Below the pieces are notes generated by a model. That model made no database searches. It was given only the letters and a program-made list of their open reading frames with translations, and was not told the DNA's origin. The translations under genes were made by a program, and so were the position numbers. Of a stretch of DNA of 64,000 nt, positions 49,085-62,501 are shown one piece after another. The first letter of the stretch is position 1. Each line of letters begins with the position of its first letter. This DNA comes from Aphrophora alni (taxonomy: Eukaryota; Arthropoda; Insecta; Hemiptera; Aphrophoridae). The stretch is taken from assembly GCA_963513935.1 (NCBI GenBank), contig OY740770.1:89712198-89776197 (forward strand), written 5' to 3'.

Positions 49085-50879
49085 GACTGCTGTTTGGTGT
49101 ACCTGCTAAGTTGTAATTTTCTTAATTACCTTTTTTGTAATATCAATATCCTTCTAAATCAGTTTTGTTTTAAAATAACAATATATCATAACAGCCAAAA
49201 TTTATTTATTTGATTCTCGTGTAGTATCTATATAAGGAAAAATTAGAGATGAAGTAATAATTATTTTCAACAAAAGTAAAAAATAATAATTAATAGTAGA
49301 AATGACTACAACAGCTGTTATGAGAACTCAATAGCTGTGTTTAACTCTAATTTTTAGTTTATCAACTTTATTAACTTTATTATAGAAGTCAGTTAAACCT
49401 CTGTCAGTATCCGGATCGTTCACACCAATCCATTGAAATTTTAACAATATTTAGGTTAATTTTTCTTGGATCTTGTCACATATTCATTAATAACTCTTCT
49501 GGAAGCTGTGTTTAAGAAGCATGCTTTTAGTCGCGCTTTATGACTGCACTGGTAACGAAAAATAATTTGAAAACAAAATGAATTATTTTCAGTTAATATA
49601 AATTTTCTAGTTAGACTTTTCCTTATTGATTTATAGTTATTATGTTGACAAAAGATTAAAATTTTAAAGTGGTAATACGTTGGTTTAACGTCCCAGAAAT
49701 ACCTTGAAAATTAATAATCAGTAAAAACTATTTTAATTACTACAGTTTAATCTAGATCCTTTCTTAAAAATCAGTATACCCTTAGTATACTTAAGAAAAT
49801 CAGGATAGCTACATTCCTCTACACAAAAATTAATTAAGTATTCACCTTTGATATATTGCACTATTACCGATATACACTATTACCAGCAATTTCATTATTA
49901 CCTACAGAAGTCTGTACAATTTACCGAATTATTTGATTCTACTTACATTATTTACCTCGCTTTTATTTTAAAGGCATTATATTAAATTTTTGTCTTCTTA
50001 ATCTCATTCTTATAATGTTTTTTAAAGATGTATATTCCTCTCTAAATCAAACCAGTCCCAAGTCTATATATATTTCTTACATTATAATTCAGTTGTTTTC
50101 AAACATTCGTGGGCACTTGTATACCATTATTTTATAATATTCCGTCCCTTAAAACAACCATCTTCCCTTACAAATATCATAGGCCTTGCCTTGTTGGTAA
50201 TATCAAGAAAAACATTAAAATAAAGTTCGAAATTTAAATTATTGTTTCCTATGAGTTCAATTCAATGAATTTCCTTTACTTAAAAGGAAATGAAGATAAT
50301 GACTTTCAATGTATTTATAGGTCTGAAAGTTCGCTTTACTAAATCCCCTTTATTATTTTTATCATTAAAGTTGTTTACTTATAGCTCAAAAAGATAACTT
50401 TATGATCAGGGACTCCAAGATGGTATAACATAAGCAGTACACCTATCTTGATTGATATAAGTTATATAAGTTGATTATATAACATTGTCAATACAGTTTT
50501 TGTTGCCCAACCTCAATTTTCCAGGCCGTGATATATCAAACAGTTGGTTGGTAATGGTTCATTTAATTATACAAATCAGTCACATTTTTATCAACACTAC
50601 AATTTGTAAGATGAATATTGAAATATCCACCCCTATTTAATATAGCTGCTTAACAAATACCATAATATTGTCACTATTGGGTGGTCTAGATAGAGAAAAA
50701 CAACAGATCCGCACCAATAAACATCTCAACAGAAACCTCAGATTTGCCCATTTAGAGAAAGAATCAATATATTGAAGAGAATTACATTTCAGTTCATTCC
50801 TATCCATTACAACCGAGTCTCCGCACCGTGAAATGGAGCTATCATAAGCACGTATACTACTCAGGTAGCAATTGCATAA

Positions 50880-51010
50880 GAAGTTATCCAAAGTTCTGGC
50901 TACCACAATAAATCAAACCTATACTCAGCATCAAGTAATATAATCTCACCAGTCTTGCCAACATCATATCAGGGCCTTATCCTAAGTCCATTACAATTTT
51001 ATTCGGAACT
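50880..51010 (+). pseudogene. possible decayed reverse-transcriptase fragment
   Basis: A plus-strand frame contains YQGLILSPLQF at about 50969-51001. This closely resembles the conserved PQG-x(3)-SPLLF segment of non-LTR reverse transcriptases. Upstream the frame is open for about 35 codons before a stop but shows no other clear RT motif, and no YADD-type motif follows. It is either a very old LINE remnant or coincidence. Confidence 0.22.
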
Positions 51011-51404
51011 TATACTACTTCTGTTTATGTATAAGGGAACAAAACGTATATATTAAAAAAAAATTCAAGATTCATTTAATTTACAATGAAAACAAACTAC
51101 GCACATGACAAATATAGGTAGACGTATCCAACTTTAAAATATTTGAAAGATCAAAGTAAATTCACATATAGAAACTGTACAGCATTTGCAGGGAATAATT
51201 TGCAGGGAACAAAAAACGAATTGAACTCAATTTTGTGCTAATGAATTAGGTTATGGATATAGGAATGTGATCTAACCCCGGTATTCCCAGTTAAATAAAA
51301 AAGTTAAATATAATAATTAATTATGCAGTTTAAAAAAACAGAGGTTATAAATTAATATCCAGCTTGACTTGTGAGATATTATTAGAGAGAATTAAACTCC
51401 AACA

Positions 51405-51640
51405 CAACATCTCACAAAAATTTCGGTTACTTAATGAAACGAGTTTCAAAGACAAAGTCGCCATCCTCAGTAATACATGAGCTACAAACAATAACTAAAC
51501 TATAACTGTCAAGCTATATTATATTTTGAATGATTTATTGTTTAGTGTTTGTAGCTCATGTATCATGGAGGATGGGGACTTGGTCGTTGAAACGTGTTTG
51601 AATAAGTAAACGTAGTTTTTGTGCGATCTTGTTTTCGACT
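51405..51640. repeat. inverted-repeat module, family A (copy 2)
   Basis: The left arm on the minus strand and the right arm on the plus strand share GTAGCTCATGTAT, GAGGATGG, GACTT, GTC, TTGAAAC and TAAGTAA blocks. They face each other across a centre near 51510. The same family in the same inverted arrangement is at 9019-9205. The better preserved arms here read CTCATGTATCATGGAGGATG and onward to GGTCGTTGAAACGTG. Confidence 0.6.
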
Positions 51641-52609
51641 TTTAGTCTACCAAACAGATATTACAAAAAACTTCAGTATTTAAAAATAAAAAACATATTT
51701 GCTGATTTTTATTTCAGAATTGCATTAGCACATTGCAAATATTTTATGACCTAAAATAAACCTATGCAGGAATTGTTGAAGAGAAACTTCTTAAAACATA
51801 TTTCCAGTGATCATTATTTTTAAATTCCCTACGGTTTATTTTTAGTAAAAAATTTATTTAAATATATATTTAAATCGATTTCTAGTATTTATTTATCAAT
51901 GTTTGACATAAATCTACTAGCGGGGTATTAAGTTATTTTATATTGATAGTTGTTCATATTATTAATATTGTAAATTAAGTATAAAACTAAAACAAAACAG
52001 ATAAAACTCCAACATAGCCTAATAACATAGGGCCTTAGTCCGAAAACCACAACTTTAATTGAGAAGTTACGAAAATAATACACATGGTAAAAAACTGATA
52101 TAAACGAAAACTAATAAAAGGCTCGTGTATAAAGCCACGGAGTAATCCTATCAACCAATCCAGTTTATAAATATTGACTTTATTTGACACTTAAAGTCTA
52201 GTATATGTTCAAAGCCTTCTTTGATTGTAGATTTCGTGTTACATTTCAACATGGCCAAAGCTATTAAGTTATGTTGGTATTTTTTTCTTTCGTGTTTTCT
52301 TTCATATACTTGACAACAGGAAATGATGCTGTCAATACATTTTTCATTAATTTTCGTATGCACAAATGGAAAATCTCCTAATAAACCATATTATTTACTG
52401 CATTATGTTCTATTATAACAAATTAATTCTAAACTTACCTCCAGAGTTGTAATTAGGGACATGTCAAGCATTGCGTCTGTTGTTCTTAAATTATCATTTT
52501 ATATTGTTTTTATTTAAATAATGGTGGGGGTTAAGTAATTAAATAACAAGAAAACGAGAAAAGTTTCAACAAAACTTTTTTTCTTAAATCCAGATAATAA
52601 ATATATTTT
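51641..52609. other. AT-rich stretch, nothing recognised
   Basis: The minus frame at 52151-52363 has a fairly mixed composition but no domain, splice or start context to support a gene. Confidence 0.45.
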
Positions 52610-53640
52610 TCAACATAACAAATACACTTCATTTGTTACTCTATAGACATCCAGACGATGGTTTATCTCAGCTCACACATTGTACAACATGGCTCTTGTT
52701 ATGATACAGTGTATGATTATTTCACTCAGATGAGCCAAATTAATACTTTTTTTGGGGAATGATCTATATTTTTGACATACCACCAGAAAAGGAATTACGC
52801 CTAGTTGAGTTTCGTCTCCTTGAGGCCATGATATAGGGCTATCTCTGCCATATCCACCCGTTTGAGAGCTTTACAGCTAAGCCATCTCGAACAGTGGTTT
52901 TGTAATATGAAGGCTTTGTCTTGCAGAAAAAAAAACTATTTATATTTTCCATTTCGTCGAGGAAAATAATACATCTCCAGCATGCCCTGGTAAACATTCC
53001 TATTGATATTTCATTCAGAGAGGGAAAAAAAACCAACCACTTGTTCTTTAGACAGACCACACCAAACGTTGACTTTAATTTGGCGATTCTATTTCCTGTT
53101 AAAAAATTTAAATCCCCTTTTAATATCTCAAAATTCTTACTTATTACCTATTAACACAATCATTAATGTGAAACGTGGCTTCATCTGAAAGAAAAAAAAT
53201 CATTCAAAACTAATTCGTTTTCTGCAATTGATTCAACACGAAAGTATCAAATCCTGCTCTTGTATTCATATATGTTGTTATATTTTTTTTTAAAGAAGGT
53301 TATTTTTGTACACATGATGGTGGAACATTTTTATAAAACTTTTAGATGAGTTACTTACTGGTATTCCTAATTTTAGACTTCGGGGAGGGAAATATTTATT
53401 GAGACTTCTAATACAAGATGATGATTGTTTTCTGCTGTTTTTTTTTTTTTTTTTTTTTTTTTTTTTGATTCTGCTGGTCTACCAGGCGTACCGGGTACTT
53501 TGTTGCTAAGCTGACTCAGAGTTTATTAATAGTTTACTACAACGCCGAATGCTATTTTTGGGAGTTGGACCTTTATTAAATGTTCTTCTAAATGCCCGAA
53601 CCAATATAATCACTGACTTTAGTTTATTTAACAACATTAC
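52610..53640 (-). pseudogene. mariner/Tc1-superfamily transposase, decayed
   Basis: The minus strand carries nearly a whole transposase in several frames. An N-terminal helix-turn-helix of the insect type (SVIILVRAFRRTFNKGP, then SIRRCSKLL and PGTPGRPAESKK) spans 53640-53467. A second HTH-like part with LKLGIP and HHHVYKNNLL follows. The DDE core begins with LSDEATFHIND near 53180 (first Asp kept), then VNVWCGLSKEQVVGFF and LQD at 52918-52920 (second Asp kept). The third acidic position lies in a SPISWPQ segment that has lost the usual SPDLTPLDF pattern. The C-terminal AEINHRLDVYRVTNEV reaches 52610, with a UGA where the family normally has Trp. There are many stops and frameshifts. The enzyme would have cut and pasted DNA at TA sites. 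No flanking TIRs were recognised. Confidence 0.85.
53438..53466. repeat. poly-T (minus-strand poly-A) tract
   Basis: 29 consecutive T inside the mariner pseudogene, directly after the AESKKK codons on the minus strand. Probably expanded from a Lys-codon A-run. Confidence 0.95.
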
Positions 53641-55431
53641 ACACTTAGCTTTATCTTAATCAGAAAACATGGGTTGAAAGGAAAACCTTGAATTTTATTT
53701 CTAAAAAATACAGTTAGCGATTAGCACATCAATCAACAAAACTCTTTTACTAAATGTAAACAAAACTCTACCCAAATTTGAACTACCCAAATGCAGTGGC
53801 ACAAATATCCATTTTTTAACTGTCTTATAACAGTTTTATGGAAACTACGTATTAACATAACAAATATCGTCATTTAAGAATTAGTGCAAATAGAAAATTA
53901 ATTATAAGTAAAATACCCTAAAACTTTTAAATGGAAATTTTCGAAAAATTGACGTAGTTATGACAACTGAGTTTGTGTTAACAATATTCTATTTTTAGTT
54001 GTATTTGAGTAAACATGTAGTCATTAAAAATATATTCTTTCTATTTCTAAACGAAAAATAAAAAAATAGCATATAATTTTAAAAATATAATACCATATTA
54101 TTATTAGAAAGTTCCAAAAATAGTGATATACCAAACTGTTGATCATTTTGTTGGTTGGTAAAATAATAGTTTACGTACATGATTTCTTCAGTAGAAATAC
54201 AGGAGAGAAAAATAAAATAGTAATAATTCAACTGGTATATAGTTAGTCCCCAAACAACTCATGAGGTAATTAATTAAACATAATATTTTTTTATAAATAC
54301 GAGTCACACAAATTGTTTGTTTTTGTTTTTGTTTAGTATTTTATTAATGAATAATACACTTTTTTTTTTTAATTTGATGTTTTAGAAATGGTTTTAAACT
54401 TTCATAACAAAATATATTTTAATTTCCCCCCGGAAATTATCATAAATAATGGATTTCATTATCTAGTTTGTAATTTCATTTCTAAGTTTAGCTGTGCTAA
54501 TTAACTTGGATATTAAACAGTAAAACCGCATGGTGTACTTACACGACTTATGTATGTAATAAATGCTTGTATGTTCTACAAAACATAAAAATATATAAAT
54601 TTGTGCATTGAATCAATAGTATAGCAATAATTACTTTCCACATATGTTGGGAAAAACATTATTTATGATAATGTTCTTTGTAAATCGAAAAATCATGTTA
54701 TAAGAAACAATCAAAGGAGAAATGCAACATGATGTATTGACAAGTCCGGAAGTTAACATATTTAAAACATTAAAATAATGTATTTTCACTAGAACATATT
54801 TAAATTGAATGCATTTAAATATTTATAGAAATTTCTACAAACAATTAAGCTACTTCACTTTTGACAGTTATCGCTTAATTGAAAATTTTAAGTAATATGC
54901 CACTAAAGCTCCTCTATATTATATGATATCACTCCAATCTTAAATAGACAATTACTTATTTTGTTCGGTTTAACTTAAAAGAAACATTTACCTTTAAGTT
55001 TATCAAATAATTAATACATGTATAATTATGTACATCCAGATATTAATAATACATATCCTGATGTAGTGTGAATATTGAAATTTATTCTCAAAAATGTTTA
55101 TTTTAAAAGCAATTACAAATATTTTGTAAGAGGCGAAGATCGTAATATTTCAAAACTGTTACCACTCAAATTACCAAAAATAAAATAACCACAAATTAGA
55201 ATTGGAAATTGGTTAGTTTCTCGGACATTTTTACTTAGATAAAAATTAAAAGGAAATCAAGGACTATATTTCTAACAATATATAAATCAAATTTAGTTTT
55301 ACTGACATTAGTTTGAAGAAATAACAAGTTAATTGTTCGAATTAATATGTCAAACCAAATTAAAATTTACAGTGAGGAGGACACGTTTAATATAAATTTT
55401 CAAAACAAATATTACACATAAATACAATACG
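53641..55431. other. AT-rich stretch, nothing recognised
   Basis: No open frames of interest and no repeat structure apart from short homopolymers. Confidence 0.55.
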
Positions 55432-56232
55432 TTATTGAAAATGTAACTTTCTTTTAGGGCTATAAATGACATATTTAGTTTTTTAACTAAGATCCAAAAA
55501 ATTGCTTTCAAGCCAGATTTTCAATCTCTATACATCTTGCTGCATATTTATATAAAGCAAGTCTAAACTATGAGCGGCATATGATAATGCAGTATCAACT
55601 GCAAATGCTGTTAAATTACCATTAAAAGTCCCATTACATAAGTCATTAGTATAAATTAAAAACAATATCGGTCCCAAAACCCCGCTTATAACTGTGATGG
55701 GAGAACCGAAGACTTCATTTAACTGTACACATTGTGACCTTTCAAAAATATTACTATAAAACCAATCATACGCTAGACCACAAATCCCAGAATTCCGTAT
55801 TTTTTGCAAGAGTAGAACATGATCTACAGTATCAAATGCTTTTGTGAGATCAATAAATAAGCCTGCAGGATAATTTTTATTGTTCAGACCAGCATACACA
55901 CCAGGCATAAACTTAAGTAAAACAACTTCAGTCCTTTTTATTTTACCAAAACGATATTGATTAGGGCTAAAAATTTTTGCTTTATCTAAGATCTCAAATA
56001 ACCGCTTTTTTACTATTTTTTAAAAAATCTTAGAGAAGAGTGGCAATAAAGATATGGGCCTATAGTTACTCATATCCATTCTACTTCCTTTTGTAAACAA
56101 TGGAATAACTATTGCCGTTTTCATTTGCTCCGGAAATTTTCCAGATTCAAAGCTCAAGTTAAAAATATGCGCCAGCACTGGAGATATAGCAACCGATGTG
56201 GCCTTAACAAATAGTTTGGACAAACAATTATT
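55432..56232 (-). pseudogene. Jockey-type LINE reverse-transcriptase fragment
   Basis: One continuous minus-strand frame carries RT motifs in order: LAHIFNLSFESGKFP, NYRPISLLPLFSKIF, FSPNQYRFGK, GLFIDLTKAFDTVDH (motif A, Asp present), ISGVLGPILFLIYTNDL, LTAFAVDTALSY, and a C-terminal WLESNFLDLS and KTKYVIYSP. Three stops interrupt it (TAA 56020-56022, TAG 55528-55530, TAA 55483-55485) but no frameshift does. The PQGS part of motif B is deleted in frame, and the catalytic FADD box reads FAVD, so the enzyme is dead. It lacks the upstream endonuclease and the 3' end. The wording is closest to arthropod Jockey-clade elements. Confidence 0.88.
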
Positions 56233-56933
56233 TTGAACAGTTTGGAGAAAAATTTAATTTGTTCAATCATTTTGTGACTTTTGCGGCGACAGAACAATTC
56301 TCTTAACTACTAACACATGAAACAGTTAGTTTGAATAGTAAGCATGTACTACTAATTTCATGGCTACTAACCAAATACGATTGAACATAATTAGAAAGTA
56401 AAACACATTGTTTACACACAATGTAATAAAAACACGCAATATGTACAAAGACTCTAATACATAATATGTTTATTGTAACACTTGCAATTTATTATATAAA
56501 TAGGTAGGAAATAACGTTATTAAACAATATTACTGCTCTTATTTTGGAATTTAATAAAAAGCTAATGTAAATGACCAAAGGAAACAGATCCGTTATTTTA
56601 TTATATCTAATTATGAAATGAGAGTTGATACGGGACAAAGTGTATTATTAAAATTTAATCCCAATTAGTATAAGGATAATTATAGATTGATTAGAAAAGG
56701 TATTTATATTTGCAACACAATCTGGTTAGAATTATATCATTTACAACAAAACAATGATTATTCTTAGTTTGGTGTGGAAAACTTACGTAATTATTTTACA
56801 TTACAACAAGTTAACAACTTCTTTAGTTCAGTTTGTTAAACATATACGTCTATACGTTAAAGTGAGGAATGTAAACACGATTAGGAAATTTATGTCATTT
56901 CCTTTAAATAATTATATAAAATACAATTTGTAA
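56233..56933. other. AT-rich stretch, nothing recognised
   Basis: The upstream endonuclease part of the LINE is not recognisable here. No other feature was seen. Confidence 0.5.
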
Positions 56934-56982
56934 TTCCGCAATATATTTTAATGAGCAGTGCTCATTAAATTATATTGCGGAA
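56934..56982. repeat. near-perfect 49-bp palindrome
   Basis: Arms of 24 bp (TTCCGCAATATATTTTAATG and its complement) with a single mismatch and a 1-nt spacer. It could extrude a cruciform. It lies 30 bp before a PLE-tail motif. Confidence 0.9.
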
Positions 56983-57012
56983 GTAAAAATTGCCTATTAT
57001 TGCATTATTAAT

Positions 57013-57040
57013 AATGAAATTCCACCAAGTACCTACGGTC
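57013..57040 (-). repeat. PLE 3'-tail motif (second copy)
   Basis: Read on the minus strand this is GACCGTAGGTACTTGG followed by TGGAATTTCATT. It matches the motif at 31822-31849 almost base for base. No GIY-YIG codons are visible upstream of it, so the copy would be severely 5'-truncated. Confidence 0.5.
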
Positions 57041-58756
57041 GGTAGTATAATTATGTGTATATATATACGTAATTCACGCTGATTATGATAATATCATTGA
57101 AGATTAATTTAGTTTTTGAGGCCGTAGTAAGATAAAAGGATAAGCAAAAAAAATTCAACATTTAATTACCGATACATAATAATTACTAATTAATTGTACT
57201 TATTATTTTTTTAAAATAAAACACCATAGTGTTAAATTATAATTATTTTACAGTACAATTTTGACAAATATTATATTCCCAGCTAAAATTTAAGCGACGT
57301 TTTAATCGTATGTTTGAAACTCTCTACTTAATATATAATTTCATATTTATTTAATTGTGTTTGCGTGATATGAAGTGTGATAATCAGTAGTAGTTTATTT
57401 ATGGTCTATCGTAGCAGGTAATTTAATAACAAGTGTAACTTGATATTAATCAAAAATGTTAAACAATTTTCTTTACCAGCATTATTATAAATTAAAATTA
57501 TTCAACCTCATATTCTACAAAAGCTCTATTTTAGCAATATATTTATAAACATGACTGATTTTTGTTACCCTAGTTCATATTAAAAGACATCCCCAATTTG
57601 TTTTAAAGATTACGTCTACATTTTTCTGTTAATCCTAACAAAGAACGACACTTTTTAATATACCATATTTAAAAAAATGCTTTAAAGGTAGATCCCAAAC
57701 AATTTTTTTTAACTATTAATTTACGGCATGTAGTTGTTTACTATACCGGTACTTCATTTTTTTACAATAATTCAAAAATGTACAAAGGCTTCATGACACA
57801 GGTTTACTTTTAATTAAATTTAACTTTGGGCTGTTAAAGCTCAATATTTAAATATAACCAATAAAATCAAATAGAGTATCACGTCATAGCTTTACACATT
57901 TTGGAACACCCAGTACGCAATAGCTTCCTCAAGATATATTACAAATAACACGTAAGGTATTAAAGAATCTTATCATGTTCAATATCATGTATGTTTTCTT
58001 TTAATTCATAAATATGGAGTTTGATTTAATTTCATATTATTTATGTATGTTTAAAACTTTAGAGGATAATATACATTATTGGAACTCAGAATTTGTCAAA
58101 CTAATAGAAAACATTAAAATAAATCCATTGATTGTTATTTATTCCGTAGAACATTTACATTTTACATGGAAAAGAAGGTTCAATTTTCAAATTCAAATAT
58201 ACTGTATTTAAATCATGATATTTAAAATAACAATTATCGTTTATTAAACTTGTTTTGGGTTTTAGATATGCAAAGATTTGCATATAATTTCATACGCCGA
58301 TTATGACTTATTGGTTTCCTTATAATTTTAGAACACTTTTTGTATGAATATCACAAACAAGTTAAAACATATATCCCGTTTAAAAAATTTTATGAATTAT
58401 TTTCCAACTTATTAATATGGAAAAAATTTCAATATTCACAAATTCGATTAGGGTACTTTGTATATGTCTAACCAAATATACACATTGTAATAAATAGTAA
58501 CTAAAATATAAACGAAGCTTTCTCTCGGATATTTTGCCAAAATACATGGTAGAATATGAAATCTTTATTATTGTAACATAATTTTGATAACGATTTTTTT
58601 TTAACACATACTCATAGTGAATTATTTAAATTACTACATATTTCTTAAATTAAGTTTACTTCTATTTTATAGGTATGCAATTATAATTCTATCTTTGACA
58701 TGGTTTTTCCTTCTGTATCGGAATACATAAGACATATAACTTACAATACAAGTTTA

Positions 58757-58870
58757 GAAATATATATATATATTTTTTATATAAATATATAAATATATAA
58801 ATTTTATATATATATTTATATATATATATTATATTTATATATATTTAGAAAATATATATATTTGTATATT
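58757..58870. repeat. imperfect TA-rich tract
   Basis: TA runs broken by TTTT and AAAT interruptions. Partially self-complementary. Confidence 0.8.
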
Positions 58871-61800
58871 TTATTTAACGTCACTGCCATAATTATAATG
58901 TAAAAGCTCGATGAAACTGAAATAGGAGAGAAAATAAATAATCAAGATATTTAAATTATATTGTCTAGTATAAATATTCCAACGAAATTATAAGGATATT
59001 TAATAATAAGAATGTAATGAATAATAATATAAGAAGGATAAATTTCTCTCAATAAAGTGTATAAAATGAAAAAATATTCCAGTAATATTTCCAATAGATA
59101 ATTACAGTCTCCTTGGTTCTTATGATTCATCTACTGTATTTGTTGTGTACGTTTACTTTACAAATAACTACAGTCAACTCTTGTGTATCAAGAATACTTC
59201 AGGATAAGTTGTTGTTCAATTGATGGGGTTGTGAATAAACATATTGATGAAGCAAGTCCAATGTGAAAGTTGGAAATGGGAACTGTAAGGGATGGGGGAG
59301 CGGCAATGGAATAAAATCTTTAGCAGTGAGTTGGTAGTGAAAAGAAAGTCTAAAGTAACATATGATATTCATACTTTAGCATTGGTATTACAATTTGTTA
59401 ATTGATCAAATTTAACTGTTTGATATATATGGCAATCTCTTTCTTTGCACTCGTCAATCGATTTTGTCTGAAAACTCACAATACAATAAACATATGTCTA
59501 ATAATAATTTATTTAACAAACTATATACAAAGTTTTAATTCCTTTTAAAATGTAATTATTACGACAATCTATAAACATACCAGTAAATCTATTTTTTTTA
59601 TAATTTACAGCTGAAAATTAAAATTAGGGTTAGCAAGTTATTTATATTGTTAATTTGGACATTTTACATCATCTGTGTTTATAAAATCAGTAAATGACGT
59701 TTTCAGAGTTACAATAAACTCTCGGTATCACTACGTTTACCAGTTGGGTCTATCCATAGTGATATTATATGATGTTATCTATTTTCAATAGAACGTCTCT
59801 AGCGACAAATTAACAGCTAATTTGATAAAGTGGCACTTCCTTTTTTCTTCCAAAAGGTTACCAACGCTATAATTCGATTTCCTTTTTGGCAAAATATAGG
59901 GCAGTCAATCTTTGTTTCTATTTAATAGATATTTATCACCTAAACGATGTTTTGATTTAATGTCTTTTTATATTAGATTATATTGTTGTTTACGGTTAAA
60001 AATACCTTCATGTTATCTACATAATGTGATGGACAAAGCGCACATTATTATTGAGTTACACGCTCATTGATGACGGGTCATCAAAAGATTCATCCTTGAA
60101 TCTTGGTTAAATTATATTTTTTCGGTTAATAAAAACCAAGCAATTTGTTATGGTTTAGAAAGTTTTTTATCAATAATAAAAATGAGAAACACATAAACTC
60201 TCATTTAAAAAATAATAAATCTTTCTTTATTACACTTTAAACCTAAATAGTTTAAAATGAATTCTATTTGATATCTTTCAATCTAAACCGGATATTTGTT
60301 TTTGATAATATATAGAATAAATATTTTTATTATTTTTTTTACAAATATAATGTTATAATTTTTTTTAAGTAATTTTAAATTTTATGAAAATTTCAACCAT
60401 ATCGATCTAATATACATAGTATCACATTTAGAAACCAATTAAAAATAGATTACACCATGGACACAAATTAAGAAAATGATATAATACAATCGGAAGCTGG
60501 TAATTATAATAAAACTTCAAAAGATTTTTGAAGCTATATGTGACTGTAAAACATCGTTTACGACTGAAGCGATTTAAATCTTTGTCATTGTAAAATAATC
60601 TTTGTAAAACTAGAATTTGTTTGGGGTCAGAGTTTTCGTAAATGGTAGTGAGAAGTATTCACACAGTCAATGTATTTAGTTTCAAAACATGAAGTAAAAT
60701 ATAATTATAATTAAAGTTTTGTGATAAATTTTGTAAAAGGGCATTTTATATTGATTATCTACTAAATGTATCTATATTCCTACATTCAGTTCAATAAAAT
60801 CCGTTCATTTTAAAAATATTTTTAAAATTTTAGTTAAGCTTAGAAAGATTACATCACAAATGAAGAACAGAATGTTATAATAGGTATGCAATCTATAATA
60901 ACGTAATAAAACAAAAAAAGTTATTAGTTTTAATTATTTCATCGTCACGTACTGTATATTATAATAGCGTTTCATTTTTGCTAAGTTTAGACCCTCGAAG
61001 TGTGCAGTCGTTACTTCTTTAAGTTGTGTGACATTTTGTAACATTCATGCAAGAATGCATATTATTGAAAATAGATTACGTGATTTTCCCCCATCACCTA
61101 TTTTATTTATCTACAGTTTTTTGTTATTAATTGTATAATATTAGTATGCAGATGATTAATTTGGTTATTAATCAAAGTCCTCTTCAGCTTCATTGTCCTG
61201 ATAAGTATTTAGACTAATCATATCTGAGGCTTATTACGAGTTAAATTGTTTTACATGGGTGATAAACATTATGACTTTAGTTCAAAGACAAGTTATAAAA
61301 TATTGTGGAAAAGATAATAAAACCTTTAGAAGTTTTTAGTCGATAACGAGAATGATAGACCACAACAACTATTGGAATATTTCTATAATAGTTCAAGGAT
61401 TTAATTACAAATAACAAAACATATATAACTGGATACAATTTTTATCGTTAACTTTTTGAAACACGAAACTGAATTCGTAAAATCTTATGCCGGAGCATAT
61501 TCTAATTTGTTTCTTTGAGAACTCCTCTCAAAACGTAAAACATTATGGGCCTGATACAAAGACAATTGCTCTTGCACTAGCAGTATTTCTATTGTAAATG
61601 TAACATTTCGAGAAACTTCGTTTAATGGAAAAAATAAATAAATACGTAAAATATATTTCAATTCACAATAAATAATGATGTTCTCATTAACATGAGAAAG
61701 CCTATCTTTTATAATTCAACCATAATGGTGTATATTACCAGTTGTAATATTTGGAGAAATATAGGAAAAGTTGAGATTTTGTAGACTTACGCTCTACTGC

Positions 61801-62469
61801 ATTCCCCTATAATGTTCGCACATTTATAATTCACATCACTGAAAAGTAATCTTACAAAACACTATAAAAAAGAACCTGACAACGTAAAAAGGTTTTATTT
61901 ATTTTGTTCATATTTTATTCACTGCTTATTCTAGGTATTAAATAAATAAATTACTTTTTTGGTTCTTCTCCATAATTCTTAAAGGACTGACATTTATATT
62001 CATCGAAAGTAATGGAATCAGACTTTAAAGTTCCATTTGGTACTACATATTAACCGTAATGAAATATATATAATTTTTTTGAAATAATTGTGATGTAACA
62101 TTATTTCACAAAAGAAAATATCAGATAAATTAAAGAAAATATATGTTATTGATACATAATTAATGTGTTATATTTGAATGGCTTTAATCTGGTTTTACTT
62201 TTGAATACTTTATATTATGTAAATAATTTATTAGTTTCATTTATTTTATAGCAAAGGTAAAATTTAAAAGTTGACTGTCTGTCCATTCAAATATCAACAA
62301 GAGGTGAGATCGAGAAAATAATATTTCGTCCACAAGTTGAGTAATACAATGTATCGATTGTTCACACGTTTAAAGAAATATTATTATAAATATTATATCG
62401 AATCATGCATACAGAATTATTTATTAATTAAAGCAATGAACCACACACTGAACCATAGCTATAAACGTA

Positions 62470-62501
62470 ATAATGTGTAACCCAAGGTTATTACACATTA
62501 T
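62470..62501. repeat. perfect 11-bp inverted repeat
   Basis: ATAATGTGTAA and its complement around a 10-nt spacer CCCAAGGTTA. No T-run follows, so it is not a terminator-like element. Confidence 0.7.

Larger units (their letters stand above)
47615..51404. other. AT-rich stretch, mostly unassigned
   Basis: Contains the second copy of a short dispersed repeat (48257-48320), a (TA)n array (49030-49081) and a possible very decayed RT fragment (50880-51010). The open frames at 48907-49116 (+) and 50637-50906 (-) have no family support. Confidence 0.4.

Noticed and set aside
50637..50906. 89-codon minus frame with many Cys
   Set aside because: No spacing pattern of a known Cys domain. The opposite strand gives a better RT-like reading nearby.
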